DNA from: Eubacterium sp.
GTDB lineage: Bacteria; Bacillota; Clostridia; Lachnospirales; Lachnospiraceae
Direction: 5' to 3'
DNA length: 59,852 nucleotides
Assembly (NCBI GenBank): GCA_003486385.1
Contig: DNFT01000017.1
Span: 1-59,852, forward strand
The position numbers were made by a program, and so were the translations under genes. Below the pieces are notes generated by a model that had not been told where the DNA came from, made no database searches, and worked only from the letters and a program-made list of their open reading frames with translations. How positions within the stretch are numbered: position 1 is the stretch's first letter; the number at the start of each line of letters is the position of its first letter. Below, in pieces: positions 33,857 to 43,652 of this stretch.

Positions 33857-36466
33857 GTGAAGGAAAAAAAGAAAAAAATAAAAAGAAAATTAGGGCTCTT
33901 ACAGAAAATACTTCTCGGAGTATTGGGAGTGGTGTTACTTGCAGTGCTTATATGGTTTATATACTACATGGTTCACTACTATCTGTATGATGATTATAAG
34001 CAGTACTTAAGCGGCTATGAGACAGAGAACGGAACAGAGTTTACGGCACTTAAGGATTCCTCAAAGGATGTCGAGGGGATGGAGCTGGCAGCGGAAAATG
34101 ATATTTTAAAGCTCTATGCCTCAACAGACAGCGGCAATGTAGCTGTATATGACAAGAGAAGCGGTGTTATTACCTACAGCAATCCTGTGAATGCAGAGGA
34201 TGACCCGATTGCGAATAATACCAACAAGAACTATTTAAAGTCACAGTTTGTAATTAACTATTACAATGCAGCCAAGGCGATGGGAACCTACGATTCCTAC
34301 AGCATGGCGGTTGCAAGAGGACAGCTGCAGGCTCAGTCGATAGACAATGGCATAAGATTTATATACAATCTTGGAGATTTTTCGACTAATACTACAGGAA
34401 TAGTTCCATTGTATATGTCACAGGATAAGCTTGATGCGATATGTGCACTCCTTGATGATACAGCAGTTACGAACATGAGACGTTATTATTCCACCGCGGA
34501 TTCCGCAACAGGAATGCTTGTGTTAAACGGAGTTGCCCAGAAGAACATAAAGACAATAAAGAAAATCACAGGATACCTTGAGACGGCGGGCTTTACAGAG
34601 GCAGATTATGAGGAGCAGATGGAGCTTGCGGGAGTAGAGGTGGCACTTCCGTTATCATTTACAATAGCACTTGAGTACAGGCTTGCCGATGACGGTATTG
34701 AGGTCAGTGTTCCGGCTTCCATGATAGAGGAGAACGGAGGAGGAAGCCTTTACAGAATAAGGCTATTGGGATATTTCGGTGCGGCAGGAGCAGATGAGGA
34801 AGGTTATCTGGTGGTTCCTAATGGTTCAGGCTCTCTCATATATTTCAACAACGGAAAGAGCAGTGTTGAGAACTACTCACAGTACATATACGATATTGAC
34901 CCACTCGCAGCAGATTACACACTGCTTGAGAATACTAAGAAGGTAAGACTTCCGATATGCGGAATATGCAAGGAGGATTCCAACATACTGATGTCGGTTG
35001 AGGACGGAGCAACAACAGCATTCTTCACTGCATCGGTTGCAGGAAGCAACACCAGCTACAATTATGTTAACACAACCTTCGTTGTAAGAGGCTATGATCT
35101 TCTTTCAATGTTCGGTTCAACAGGTAATGAGGCGGATCTTCCACTCCTCGAGAACAATATGTATGACATCAATTACAAGGTAAGATACACCTTCCTCGAT
35201 GATGAGCATACAGGCTATTCGGGAATCGCCAACTATTATAGAGAAAGACTTATAAGGGAAGGCGCTCTCACGAACAGGACAGCAGCAGGCGATATTCCTT
35301 TCTACTACGATATAATCGGTGGGGTTAAGGAGACAGCAAGCTTCGTCGGAATACGTTACTTAAAGGTAATGGCGATGACAACCTATCAGGAGGCAGCGGA
35401 TATAGCGCTTGACCTTAAGGATAAGGGAATCGCATATCAGGTAATGAACTTCCAGGGCTGGAGTAACGGTGGCTACTACGCAGATGTCTATGACAGGATA
35501 ACCGGTCTTTCAAAGCTTGGAGGAAAGAAAAAGCTTGAGGCACTCAATGATACGATGGATAGTATCGGAGGCAGGCTCTATGTGGATGTTCCTTTTCAGG
35601 ATGTGACATATATCAGCAAGCGCTACAACAGGTCATTTGAAACCTCGCGCTACTATGGAGCAGGATATGTCGCAAGATTCGGAGCACACAACCCGGCGAA
35701 CTTAAGAATTACATCTTCTCTTGGCTATGATGAGAATATATATGACCTTATATCTCCTAAGTATTTACAGAGATATGTGGATGCCTTTATTAAGAAGTTC
35801 AACAGGCTTGATGTAGGCGGCATAGGACTCAGGGATTTAGGTGATGAGGTTCATTCCGATAAGAAGAGAACGGAGTTCATCAACAGGGAGGAAGCTCTTG
35901 ACATAGTAAAGGCACAGCTTGATAAGCTTGAAGCTACAGGAAAGAACATTCTCATAAACGGAGGAAATGATTACAGCTTCGCCTATGCAACGGATATCAT
36001 TGATGCACCGATAAGCGACAATGAGTTCAGAATAATAGATGAGGAGATTCCTCTCTATGAGATGATTATTCACGGCTACATTGATTATGCGGGAAGCCGG
36101 CTCAACTACCATGACTCAGCGGACACCACAGAGATTACCCTCAGAATGATTGAGTACGGTGCGTCTCCAAGATATGTGTTCACCAATGAGAGTGCAAGTG
36201 AGATGAAGTACACTGCACTTAATAAGTTCTACGCAACCAAGTATGACAACTGGTGCGACGAGGCGGTGAGCGTATACAACGAGGTCAACGGCATATTAAA
36301 GTATGTGAGCGGTGAGACTGTAGTAAAGCATGAGATAAGGGACAGCGGCGTGAGAGCTGTGACATATTCAAACGGTGTTGTTATATATGTAAATTATACA
36401 GATTACGATGCTGTGGAGGACGGAATAACGATTCCTGCACACGGATATCAGAGAGGAGGAAAATAA
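33857..36466 (+). CDS. DUF5696 membrane-anchored protein, glycosidase-like barrel
   Basis: An 869-residue protein with a basic N-terminus, one membrane helix (about 17-42) and a large outside region. Residues 60-430 are beta-rich; residues 440-840 look like a TIM barrel ('GIAYQVMNFQGWSNGGYYADVYDR', 'RLDVGGIGLRDLGDEVHSDK', 'GKNILINGGNDYSFAYATDIIDAPI'). This matches DUF5696, a family found beside sugar ABC genes in Firmicutes; enzymatic activity has not, to my knowledge, been shown. The GTG start follows GGAAGG. It overlaps the next permease by 1 nt. Confidence 0.82.
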   Translation: MKEKKKKIKRKLGLLQKILLGVLGVVLLAVLIWFIYYMVHYYLYDDYKQYLSGYETENGTEFTALKDSSKDVEGMELAAENDILKLYASTDSGNVAVYDKRSGVITYSNPVNAEDDPIANNTNKNYLKSQFVINYYNAAKAMGTYDSYSMAVARGQLQAQSIDNGIRFIYNLGDFSTNTTGIVPLYMSQDKLDAICALLDDTAVTNMRRYYSTADSATGMLVLNGVAQKNIKTIKKITGYLETAGFTEADYEEQMELAGVEVALPLSFTIALEYRLADDGIEVSVPASMIEENGGGSLYRIRLLGYFGAAGADEEGYLVVPNGSGSLIYFNNGKSSVENYSQYIYDIDPLAADYTLLENTKKVRLPICGICKEDSNILMSVEDGATTAFFTASVAGSNTSYNYVNTTFVVRGYDLLSMFGSTGNEADLPLLENNMYDINYKVRYTFLDDEHTGYSGIANYYRERLIREGALTNRTAAGDIPFYYDIIGGVKETASFVGIRYLKVMAMTTYQEAADIALDLKDKGIAYQVMNFQGWSNGGYYADVYDRITGLSKLGGKKKLEALNDTMDSIGGRLYVDVPFQDVTYISKRYNRSFETSRYYGAGYVARFGAHNPANLRITSSLGYDENIYDLISPKYLQRYVDAFIKKFNRLDVGGIGLRDLGDEVHSDKKRTEFINREEALDIVKAQLDKLEATGKNILINGGNDYSFAYATDIIDAPISDNEFRIIDEEIPLYEMIIHGYIDYAGSRLNYHDSADTTEITLRMIEYGASPRYVFTNESASEMKYTALNKFYATKYDNWCDEAVSVYNEVNGILKYVSGETVVKHEIRDSGVRAVTYSNGVVIYVNYTDYDAVEDGITIPAHGYQRGGK

Positions 36467-37380
36467 TGAAGCGCAGACGTGGATTATCACTTCTTCAGAA
36501 AAGAAATGTAAAGGGCTTTATGTTTATCCTCCCATGGCTGATAGGTTTCATCATATTCTATGCGCGAAGCATGATTATGACAGCGCAGTTTTCACTGTCG
36601 ACGATGACAACCTCCACAAGCGGTGGATATACCCTTGAATGGGCGGGACTCAGCAATTATATCTACGCATTCAGGGCACATGGTACATTCAAGCAGGTAC
36701 TCACAACATCAATACTCAATATGCTGGTTGATGTACCGCTTATAACCTTCTTCAGCTTGTTCATGGCGATTCTGTTAAACCGCAGGTTCAAGGGAAGAAC
36801 AATCGTAAGAGCAATCTTCTTCCTGCCAATCATAATGAACGCAGGAGCAATCACCTCGGCTATGGAGCTTGCAAGGACAATGATGTCCGGTGGTATCTCA
36901 TCCGGAGCAAGTGAGATATCGGATGCGGCAGCCTCGGGAGTCGATGTTGCATACTTTATCGAACTGTTCAAGAATCTTGCAATGCCTGATAAGCTTCTTG
37001 ATTATATAGTGGCAGCGGTTGCAAGAATCAATGATATCATATCTGCCTCAGGTGTGCAGATAATCATATTTATAGCAGCGCTCCAGTCCATACCGGGTTC
37101 TATGTACGAGGTTGCCAAGATTGAAGGTGCAACGGCTTACGAAACCTTCTGGAAGGTAACATTCCCGATGGTTATGCCACATATAATTACCAATGTGGTG
37201 TACACGGTTGTAGATAATTTCGCACAGAGCGATGTTGTGCAGCTTGCCTATGACACATGTTTTAATGAAATCAATTATGGACTCAGTTCTACTATGAGCT
37301 TTGTATCAACAGTTATCGTATGTGTGATTCTTGTTCTGGTATGTGGATTCATACAGAAGAGAACCTTCTACTATAATTAA
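36466..37380 (+). CDS. ABC sugar permease (second importer, MalF type)
   Basis: A 304-residue permease that begins in the DUF5696 stop codon. It has six helices and an EAA loop 'YEVAKIEGATAYETFWKVTFPMVMPHI' at about 213-239. Between helices 3 and 4 there is an extra ~60-residue segment ('MMSGGISSGASEISDAAASGVDVAYFI') not found in the 29867 permease. It pairs with the next gene. Confidence 0.9.
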   Translation: MKRRRGLSLLQKRNVKGFMFILPWLIGFIIFYARSMIMTAQFSLSTMTTSTSGGYTLEWAGLSNYIYAFRAHGTFKQVLTTSILNMLVDVPLITFFSLFMAILLNRRFKGRTIVRAIFFLPIIMNAGAITSAMELARTMMSGGISSGASEISDAAASGVDVAYFIELFKNLAMPDKLLDYIVAAVARINDIISASGVQIIIFIAALQSIPGSMYEVAKIEGATAYETFWKVTFPMVMPHIITNVVYTVVDNFAQSDVVQLAYDTCFNEINYGLSSTMSFVSTVIVCVILVLVCGFIQKRTFYYN

Positions 37381-37397
37381 AGAAAGGAGAGACCGAT

Positions 37398-38360
37398 ATG
37401 CAGAAAATCAAAATGGATGCACAGACAAGAAACAGTATAAGCGCGATGCAGAGAAATGTGAAGAAGGGTATTCTTGGACTGGCACAGTTTGTGGTTATCG
37501 TGGGTATCTGCTATGTAATAATAGCTCCGATACTCGGAATACTGGTAAGCTCCTTCATGTCGGATGGGGATGCATATAACCCGATGGTATATATGATACC
37601 GACATCACCGACGCTGCAGAAGTATAAGACGGTAATGGAACGTCTTGACTATTTTCCTACTATGGGAAGGGATTTACTCTACACCTTGAGTCTTATGATA
37701 ATTCAGGTTCTTATATGCTCAATGGTAGGATACGGATTCGCAAGATTCAACTTTCCGTTCAAGAAGCTTCTGTTCGCGTGTGTGGTTGTTATGATTGTCA
37801 TTCCGACCAACACAATCATGCTTCCATTGTACATGACCTTCAGAAATTTCAATCCATTCGGTCTTGCTACTGCCATAAACGGCAAGAGCATTAACCTTCT
37901 GGGAACACCGGTGCCAATGTATATAATGACATTCCTAGGGTGTGGACTTCGTTCAGGTCTGTACATATATATCTTTAATCAGTTTTTCAGAGGACTGCCA
38001 AAGGAAATTGAGGAGGCGGCCTTCGTAGATGGCGCAGGAGTGTGGTATACTTATTTCAGAATCATGCTTATGAACGCCATGCCGTCTGTCATCACTGTAG
38101 CTGTATTCTCTATGGTATGGCAGTACAACGACACATTTTATGCGAAGTTATTTCTGATCAGCGAGAATATCGTAATCAGTAAAAAGATTTCTTCCCTGAC
38201 GGCGGTTATAGCCAACGAGGATAAAATCTTAGATACAACAATCCAGCAGTTGTACCTTGACGCAGGTATCATTCTTATCATGGTGCCGATTGTACTGATT
38301 TATATTTTCCTGCAGAGATACTTTATAGAGGGTGTTGAAAGAAGCGGTATCGTAGGATAA
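37398..38360 (+). CDS. ABC sugar permease (second importer, MalG type)
   Basis: A 320-residue permease of the MalG group, with 'FNQFFRGLPKEIEEAAFVDGAGVWYTYFRIMLMNAMPSV' as EAA loop (about 192-230) and six helices. AAAGGAGA precedes the ATG. It completes the second permease pair; the cognate binding protein is probably the lipoprotein at 40306. As with the first pair, no ATPase is encoded nearby, so both systems should share an MsmK/UgpC-type ATPase encoded elsewhere. Confidence 0.92.
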   Translation: MQKIKMDAQTRNSISAMQRNVKKGILGLAQFVVIVGICYVIIAPILGILVSSFMSDGDAYNPMVYMIPTSPTLQKYKTVMERLDYFPTMGRDLLYTLSLMIIQVLICSMVGYGFARFNFPFKKLLFACVVVMIVIPTNTIMLPLYMTFRNFNPFGLATAINGKSINLLGTPVPMYIMTFLGCGLRSGLYIYIFNQFFRGLPKEIEEAAFVDGAGVWYTYFRIMLMNAMPSVITVAVFSMVWQYNDTFYAKLFLISENIVISKKISSLTAVIANEDKILDTTIQQLYLDAGIILIMVPIVLIYIFLQRYFIEGVERSGIVG

Positions 38361-38390
38361 CCGCTCGCCACAAAAAAAGGAGGAGAAGGC

Positions 38391-40286
38391 GTGAGACGTA
38401 ACAAATTATTAGCCTGCCTTATGGCAGGAACAATGGCAGTATCAATTACTGCGTGCAGTGGCAATGCCAACAGTGATGCCACAACAACCCCTACAACAAC
38501 AGAGGCTGTAACAACACAGGCTGTAACAACACAGGGTGAGTCACAGGAGACTACAACACAGACTCCACAGGAGCAGAAATCAGAGGCAAGTGTTGATTTC
38601 GAGGATGGTCAGATGGGATTCGTGCAGGCATACAATGCACCTGCCAATGCCGCTGATGTAGAGCTGAGTATTACTGATTTTGACGGAAGCAAGGCACTTG
38701 CAGTCAAGAACCTTACAGGAAAGGTTCCATTTGTAGGAATTGATGTAAGCAGCCTGTGTGGTGCATCAGTAGCTGATGTCGCTGCAGTTTCAATGAAGCT
38801 CGGTGTTTCCTATGAGGACGGAAGCTTCAGTGCATGTGCCGGAAAGATAACAACCTGGACAGGTACAGACCTCGTTCAGACAGGTTATGACTGGGCAGTG
38901 TACATGGAGAGCAAGAACCCTAAGGTTGCAACAGTCGATGTATCGGGCGTTCCTTTTACAGCGGATGCCAACAACATCATTGTTCTCTCACTTGAGACCG
39001 ATAATGGTGCTTCGGCAGGTCATGGAAATGCCACTCTTTATGTAGATGACATCACATTCTATGACAAGTCAGGCAAGGTGATCACCGCTGATAAGAGCGT
39101 AGCATTCGCAGAGCCTGCAGGATATTCAAGCAGCGGAAGAGATTCCTCGAACCTCTTTGCAGTAAAGGGCGCTGTTAATTTTGAAGGATTTGCGACAAGC
39201 GCAGATGCATGGGCACAGGATGGATTTGATATGCCGCAGGAGGTAATCGATGCACTCGTGCCGGGCTCAGTTGTCGAGATTGAGTACAAGTCAGAGACAG
39301 GAAATATGTGGCTTGTAATTCCTGATGCAGAAAAAGGCTGGATGAGAGTAGGTCAGGCAGGAACGGATGATCCTGCATATATCAATAATTCAGGAAATAT
39401 TGCACAGATTACCTATGAACAGCTCGCAGCGCTCTGCGGAGATGATGTAAGCACATGGGGAGCAAGAATGCAGTGTGAGTCAGACAGTGCTTGGGAGGTA
39501 TTCTCAGTGAAGGTCGGACAGCAGGCTAAGAACCTTGCACTTGTAAACGCGGTTACATTTGAAGGCTTTGAGACAAAAGCAGATGCGTGGGCACAGGATG
39601 GATTTGATATGCCGCAGGAAGTTATTGATGCGCTTGTACCGGGTTCTGTAGTTGAGGTTACATACAGCTCAGAGACAGGAAATATGTGGCTTGTAATGCC
39701 TGATGCAGAAAAAGGCTGGATGAGAGTAGGTCAGGCAGGAACAGAAGACCCTGCAGTATGTGACGGTCAGAAGTGTTATGTAACCTATGAGCAGCTTGCA
39801 GCACTCTGCGGAGACGATGCATCCACATGGGGAGCAAGAATGCAGTGCGAGTCAGACAGTGCATGGGAGGTATATAGCGTCAAGGTTGGAACAGCGGCAG
39901 AGTTTGCTCCGGTTAACAAGCTTACAAAGTTCGAAGGTTTTGAGACAGCAGCAGATGCATGGGCACAGGATGGATTTGATATGCCGCAGGAGATAATTGA
40001 TGCACTTGTACCTGGTGCAGTTGTTACAGTACAGTACTCATCAGAGTCAGGAAATGTATGGCTTGTAATACCTGATGCAGAAAAAGGTTGGATGAGAGTA
40101 GGTCAGGCAGGAACAGAAGACCCTGCTTTATGCAACGGAACCTATGCACAGATTACCTATGAGCAGCTTGCAGCACTCTGTGGCGAAGATGTAAGCACAT
40201 GGGGAGCAAGAATGCAGTGTGAGTCAGACAGCGCATGGGAAGTATATGGTGTATGGGTAAGTGCACCGGTTACATCTGCAGAATAA
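38391..40286 (+). CDS. Lipoprotein with a CBM-like domain and three near-identical repeats
   Basis: Not assigned to a known family. The 631-residue protein has a lipobox 'SITAC' (Cys22), a Thr/Gln-rich linker, a beta-sandwich domain at about 65-235 ('VDFEDGQMGFVQAYNAP' to 'LYVDDITFYDKSGK'), and three ~124-residue repeats. Each repeat has 'DAWAQDGFDMPQEVIDALVPG', 'NMWLVIPDAEKGWMRVGQAG', 'ITYEQLAALCG' and 'WGARMQCESDSAWEVY'. The regular aromatic residues and surface anchoring suggest a multivalent glycan-binding protein presenting substrate to the importer. The GTG start has AGGAGGAG upstream; it lies between the second permease pair and its binding protein. Confidence 0.8.
   Translation: MRRNKLLACLMAGTMAVSITACSGNANSDATTTPTTTEAVTTQAVTTQGESQETTTQTPQEQKSEASVDFEDGQMGFVQAYNAPANAADVELSITDFDGSKALAVKNLTGKVPFVGIDVSSLCGASVADVAAVSMKLGVSYEDGSFSACAGKITTWTGTDLVQTGYDWAVYMESKNPKVATVDVSGVPFTADANNIIVLSLETDNGASAGHGNATLYVDDITFYDKSGKVITADKSVAFAEPAGYSSSGRDSSNLFAVKGAVNFEGFATSADAWAQDGFDMPQEVIDALVPGSVVEIEYKSETGNMWLVIPDAEKGWMRVGQAGTDDPAYINNSGNIAQITYEQLAALCGDDVSTWGARMQCESDSAWEVFSVKVGQQAKNLALVNAVTFEGFETKADAWAQDGFDMPQEVIDALVPGSVVEVTYSSETGNMWLVMPDAEKGWMRVGQAGTEDPAVCDGQKCYVTYEQLAALCGDDASTWGARMQCESDSAWEVYSVKVGTAAEFAPVNKLTKFEGFETAADAWAQDGFDMPQEIIDALVPGAVVTVQYSSESGNVWLVIPDAEKGWMRVGQAGTEDPALCNGTYAQITYEQLAALCGEDVSTWGARMQCESDSAWEVYGVWVSAPVTSAE
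39171..40283 (+). repeat. Three tandem ~375-bp coding repeats
   Basis: Units begin near 39171, 39549 and 39921 (offsets about 378 and 372 bp). Stretches such as GCACAGGATGGATTTGATAT are identical in all three, and the protein copies are mostly identical apart from short loops. The high DNA identity points to recent duplication or gene conversion. Confidence 0.85.
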
Positions 40287-40305
40287 ATTTGGAGGATTCA
40301 ATATT

Positions 40306-41781
40306 ATGAGAAAATCATTAAAGAAGGTTCTTGCGACAGGACTTGCCGCAACAATGGCATTATCCATGACAGCCTGCAACAATGGCGGTTCTACTAACGA
40401 TACAACAACTCAGGGAAACAATGATTCAACAACACAGACATCACAGCAGCAGTCCCAGGAGACAACAACTCAGGGCAGCAGCACAACTCCAAGCGGTACA
40501 CCGAGACATCTCACAATCGGAAGCTGGTGGGTTCAGTACTATGACAGTACACATACCTCGGTTGAGGATGACCCTAGCTATGCAGGTGACCTCGCAGCGG
40601 AGCTTAAGTTCGCCAATGTAAAGAAGATTGAAGATAAGTACAATGTAACCTTCGCGTGGGAGAATCTCACATATGCAGGTACAAAGGAATCCATCAATAC
40701 ATCTGTTCTTGCAGGTTCACCGGACTGTGATATCTACCTTGTAGATCTTGGTATGGCTATACCGGCAGCCATGAATGGTCTTGCAACTGATTTAAAGACA
40801 GTCCTTCCTGCCGATGATGACCTTTTTACAACACAGAATAATATTAAGTATCTTGACCTCGGTGATGGCAAGGCCTGTATCTTAAAGAGAGTTGAGGCAC
40901 AGAGCACGGTTGAAGCTACATATCCGCTTGCCTTCAACAAGCAGCTTCTTGAGGACAACAACCTTGAGGATCCAAGAGAGCTCTACAAGAGAGGCGAGTG
41001 GACATGGGATAAGTTCATTGAGTACTGTCAGGTTCTCACACAGGACACCAATGGTGACGGTACTGTTGACCAGTACGGCTTCGGCGGTTTCGGCTTCGAG
41101 ACATTCGAGCAGCTTATGATGAGCAACGGCGGTTCAATCGCAGCAGGAACAACAGAGACACTTTCAAGTGCACCTGTAGGAGAGGCTCTTCAGATGCTTC
41201 AGGATATGTATATCACATACAATGTATGTTATCCTTATGATAACGATTCGGACACAATGAGATTCATTTATCGTAATGGTAATATCGGCTTCTGGCCTGG
41301 TGCAGCATGGATTGCAGCCTCCAACGCAGACTATGACTACAACGGCGCACAGGGCGTTACGCTTGAGTTCGATACATGCTATGTTCAGTGGCCTGTAGGT
41401 CCTTCGGGAAATCAGGAGACTAACAAGGGTAAGATTACATCCGGTGAGTTCTATATCATTCCTGCCGGTGTAGAGAATCCGGAGCTTGTATATGACGTAC
41501 TCTATGATATGTGGAACTGGTATGACGGAGATACATCAATCCGTGATGATGAGGAGACACTCTACTGGTGGTATGCGGTAACAGATAAGGACCCTGAGAT
41601 TCAGGATCAGAACTTCGATGTAATGTTCGACTGCGGAAGCAGGGAGCAGTTCGACCTATGGAACTCAATGGGCATAGAGTATGATCTTGAGAGCCTTATA
41701 AACGGTACTGTGACAGCAGCACAGTTCCAGGAGACATACAAGCAGCAGATTCAGGATGCGCTTGATGCATATTTCAACTAA
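40306..41781 (+). CDS. ABC sugar solute-binding lipoprotein
   Basis: A 491-residue family 1 binding protein: lipobox 'SMTAC' (Cys23), a Thr/Gln/Ser linker of ~45 residues, then the two-lobe fold ('HLTIGSWWVQYYDS', 'SPDCDIYLVDLGMAIPAAM', 'ATYPLAFNKQLLEDNNLEDPRELYKRGEWTWDKFIEYCQVL', 'GRIGFWPG'-like 'NGNIGFWPGAAWIAAS'). ATG 40306 has GGAGG upstream; the frame is open earlier but without support. It probably feeds the permeases at 36466 and 37398. Confidence 0.9.
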   Translation: MRKSLKKVLATGLAATMALSMTACNNGGSTNDTTTQGNNDSTTQTSQQQSQETTTQGSSTTPSGTPRHLTIGSWWVQYYDSTHTSVEDDPSYAGDLAAELKFANVKKIEDKYNVTFAWENLTYAGTKESINTSVLAGSPDCDIYLVDLGMAIPAAMNGLATDLKTVLPADDDLFTTQNNIKYLDLGDGKACILKRVEAQSTVEATYPLAFNKQLLEDNNLEDPRELYKRGEWTWDKFIEYCQVLTQDTNGDGTVDQYGFGGFGFETFEQLMMSNGGSIAAGTTETLSSAPVGEALQMLQDMYITYNVCYPYDNDSDTMRFIYRNGNIGFWPGAAWIAASNADYDYNGAQGVTLEFDTCYVQWPVGPSGNQETNKGKITSGEFYIIPAGVENPELVYDVLYDMWNWYDGDTSIRDDEETLYWWYAVTDKDPEIQDQNFDVMFDCGSREQFDLWNSMGIEYDLESLINGTVTAAQFQETYKQQIQDALDAYFN

Positions 41782-41829
41782 GTTAATCAAAATTTAATTG
41801 TTTTATTGCCACGTCTCTATTAAAATACT

Positions 41830-41861
41830 TGATGGGAGGACTGTAAAAGGTTCTCCCATCA
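41830..41861 (+). promoter_or_regulatory. Hairpin between binding-protein gene and downstream genes
   Basis: TGATGGGAG and CTCCCATCA form a 9-bp stem with a 14-nt loop and no T run after it. Located right after the solute-binding gene, it fits a processing or stability hairpin that lets the binding protein be made in excess over YesL, LacI and the enzymes. Confidence 0.5.
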
Positions 41862-41890
41862 GGAAATAGAACAAGGACGGTGTAGAGGGT

Positions 41891-42535
41891 ATGGCATCAT
41901 TTTTCAGTATTGATTCTGCGTATGGCAGATTTATGAACAAGGTAGGAGATATTATTCTTCTCAGTGTATTGTGGCTGGTAAGTTCGTTGCCGGTTGTGAC
42001 AATGGGAACAGCTACATGTGCGGCATATTATACGGCGGCTAAGGTATTAAGACATCACAGTGGATATGTGTCAAAGGAATTTTTTCGTTCCTTTAAGCAG
42101 AATCTCCGCTCATCGATAGTTTTCAATGTATTCTATCTGATATTTCTGGTGTTGCTGGTATTCAATTATATATTTTTTTCCGGCAGTGCCTCGGAAATAT
42201 CATTTTACCTTAGGTGTGTGTATATAGTGTTTGGCTTCATGCTGCTTGGGATTATGCTGTACACCTACATATTGCTGTCAAGATTCGAGCTTGGATGTGG
42301 CAGGCTTTTTCACATGGCATTCATTATCAGCTTCAGGCATCTGCATATAACGGCGGCACTTGTGCTTATGTGCGTTGTTGCAGCGGTACTCATATATCTT
42401 ATGCCATGGGCTGTATTGATACTACCGGGGCTTGTATTCTATGGAATGACATTTCTTGCGGAACGTGTGATGAAGAGATATATGCGTCATCCTGAGAGTG
42501 AGAGTACAGAAAGTGATATGTGGTATTATAAGTAA
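41891..42535 (+). CDS. YesL family (DUF624) membrane protein
   Basis: A 214-residue second YesL protein. 'FFSIDSAYGRFMNKVGDIILLSVLWLVSSLPVVTMGTATCAAYYTAAKVL' is the DUF624 opening and 'PGLVFYGMTFLAERVMKRYM' resembles the end of the copy at 26099. Six helices are predicted. Two YesL genes for two importers suggests one per transport system. Confidence 0.85.
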   Translation: MASFFSIDSAYGRFMNKVGDIILLSVLWLVSSLPVVTMGTATCAAYYTAAKVLRHHSGYVSKEFFRSFKQNLRSSIVFNVFYLIFLVLLVFNYIFFSGSASEISFYLRCVYIVFGFMLLGIMLYTYILLSRFELGCGRLFHMAFIISFRHLHITAALVLMCVVAAVLIYLMPWAVLILPGLVFYGMTFLAERVMKRYMRHPESESTESDMWYYK

Positions 42536-42550
42536 TGGGAATGGTGATTT

Positions 42551-43582
42551 ATGGCGAAAAATGTGACGATGAGAGATATTGCAAAAAAAGTCGGTGTAAG
42601 TACGGTGACAGTCTCAAAGGCACTCACGGATAAGGATGGTGTAGGGGCTGAGCTTCGCGCGATGATAAAAGCGACAGCCGATGAGATGGGATACACATAC
42701 ACCGGAATCGGTGACGGCTTCCGTCGCGGGCGCAGCTATAATATCGGAGTTATTGTAGAAGAACACTATGTGGACAATTCCACCACGATATTTCCGTTTT
42801 ATATGAAGATGTACAACAGCATAAATAAACAGATGGCGCAGTTTCATTATTCGGTAATTATGGAAGCTATAACATCAGCAATGCTCACAGACCATATAAT
42901 GCCCGACATTGTGGCAGAGAAAAAGGTTGACGGGATTATCGTGTTAGGACAGATTAAGTCGGATTATCTTAAAATACTGAGGGAAAACGGGCTGCCGATG
43001 GTATATCTTGACTTTTATGACAGAACCATGGAAGTGCCAAGCGTGATAAATGACAATGTCTACGGCACGTACATGCTTACCAATTATATAGTAGGCATGG
43101 GACATAAGAAGATTGCTTATGTGGGCAGCATTGACGCAACGGCAAGTATTCTTGACAGATACCTTGGTTACTATCGTTCGCTTATAACACACCAGCTGAC
43201 AATGCCAGATGGTTATATCATACCCGACCGCAATGAGGAGGGGTATTTTATAGACTTACAGCTTCCGGAAGTTATGCCGACAGCATTTGTATGTAACTGT
43301 GATGGTACAGCCAATCTGCTTATGAGGCTTCTTATCAGCAAGGGATATCGCGTGCCACAGGATATATCGGTGGTTGGATTTGACAATTACTCAGCTGAAT
43401 TTGATTACAATCTTCCGAAGCTGACCACTATTGAAGTGAATATTGAAGAAATGACAAAAAATGCAGTTGAGATGATAATAAGACTTTTGAAGGGTGAAGA
43501 AAATTTAGGAGGGCGTAAGGTCATAAGTGGTAAGCTGATTATACGCGATTCTGTTGCGCCATGTCCTGAAACATCCCGCTAA
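42551..43582 (+). CDS. LacI family transcriptional regulator
   Basis: A 343-residue regulator: N-terminal helix-turn-helix 'VTMRDIAKKVGVSTVTVSKALTDKDGV' with hinge helix, and a periplasmic-binding-like sensor ending 'DISVVGFDNYSAEFDYNLPKLTTIEVNIEEMTKNAVEMIIRLLKGEENLGGRKVISGKLIIRDSV'. It likely binds a manno-oligosaccharide and controls this operon, alongside the AraC protein on the other side of the promoter region. It sits between YesL and the GH130 gene. Confidence 0.93.
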   Translation: MAKNVTMRDIAKKVGVSTVTVSKALTDKDGVGAELRAMIKATADEMGYTYTGIGDGFRRGRSYNIGVIVEEHYVDNSTTIFPFYMKMYNSINKQMAQFHYSVIMEAITSAMLTDHIMPDIVAEKKVDGIIVLGQIKSDYLKILRENGLPMVYLDFYDRTMEVPSVINDNVYGTYMLTNYIVGMGHKKIAYVGSIDATASILDRYLGYYRSLITHQLTMPDGYIIPDRNEEGYFIDLQLPEVMPTAFVCNCDGTANLLMRLLISKGYRVPQDISVVGFDNYSAEFDYNLPKLTTIEVNIEEMTKNAVEMIIRLLKGEENLGGRKVISGKLIIRDSVAPCPETSR

Positions 43583-43652
43583 AACAAAATAAAAAATATG
43601 AGGCAGTATGTGCAGTGCGTTACGCACAGCTATATTATGCCGGGAGGTATAT

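Noticed and set aside
39171..40283. Assembly artefact as the cause of the three long repeats
   Set aside because: The copies differ at many positions, including loop residues and unit length, so a simple assembly duplication does not explain them; strain-level copy number remains open.
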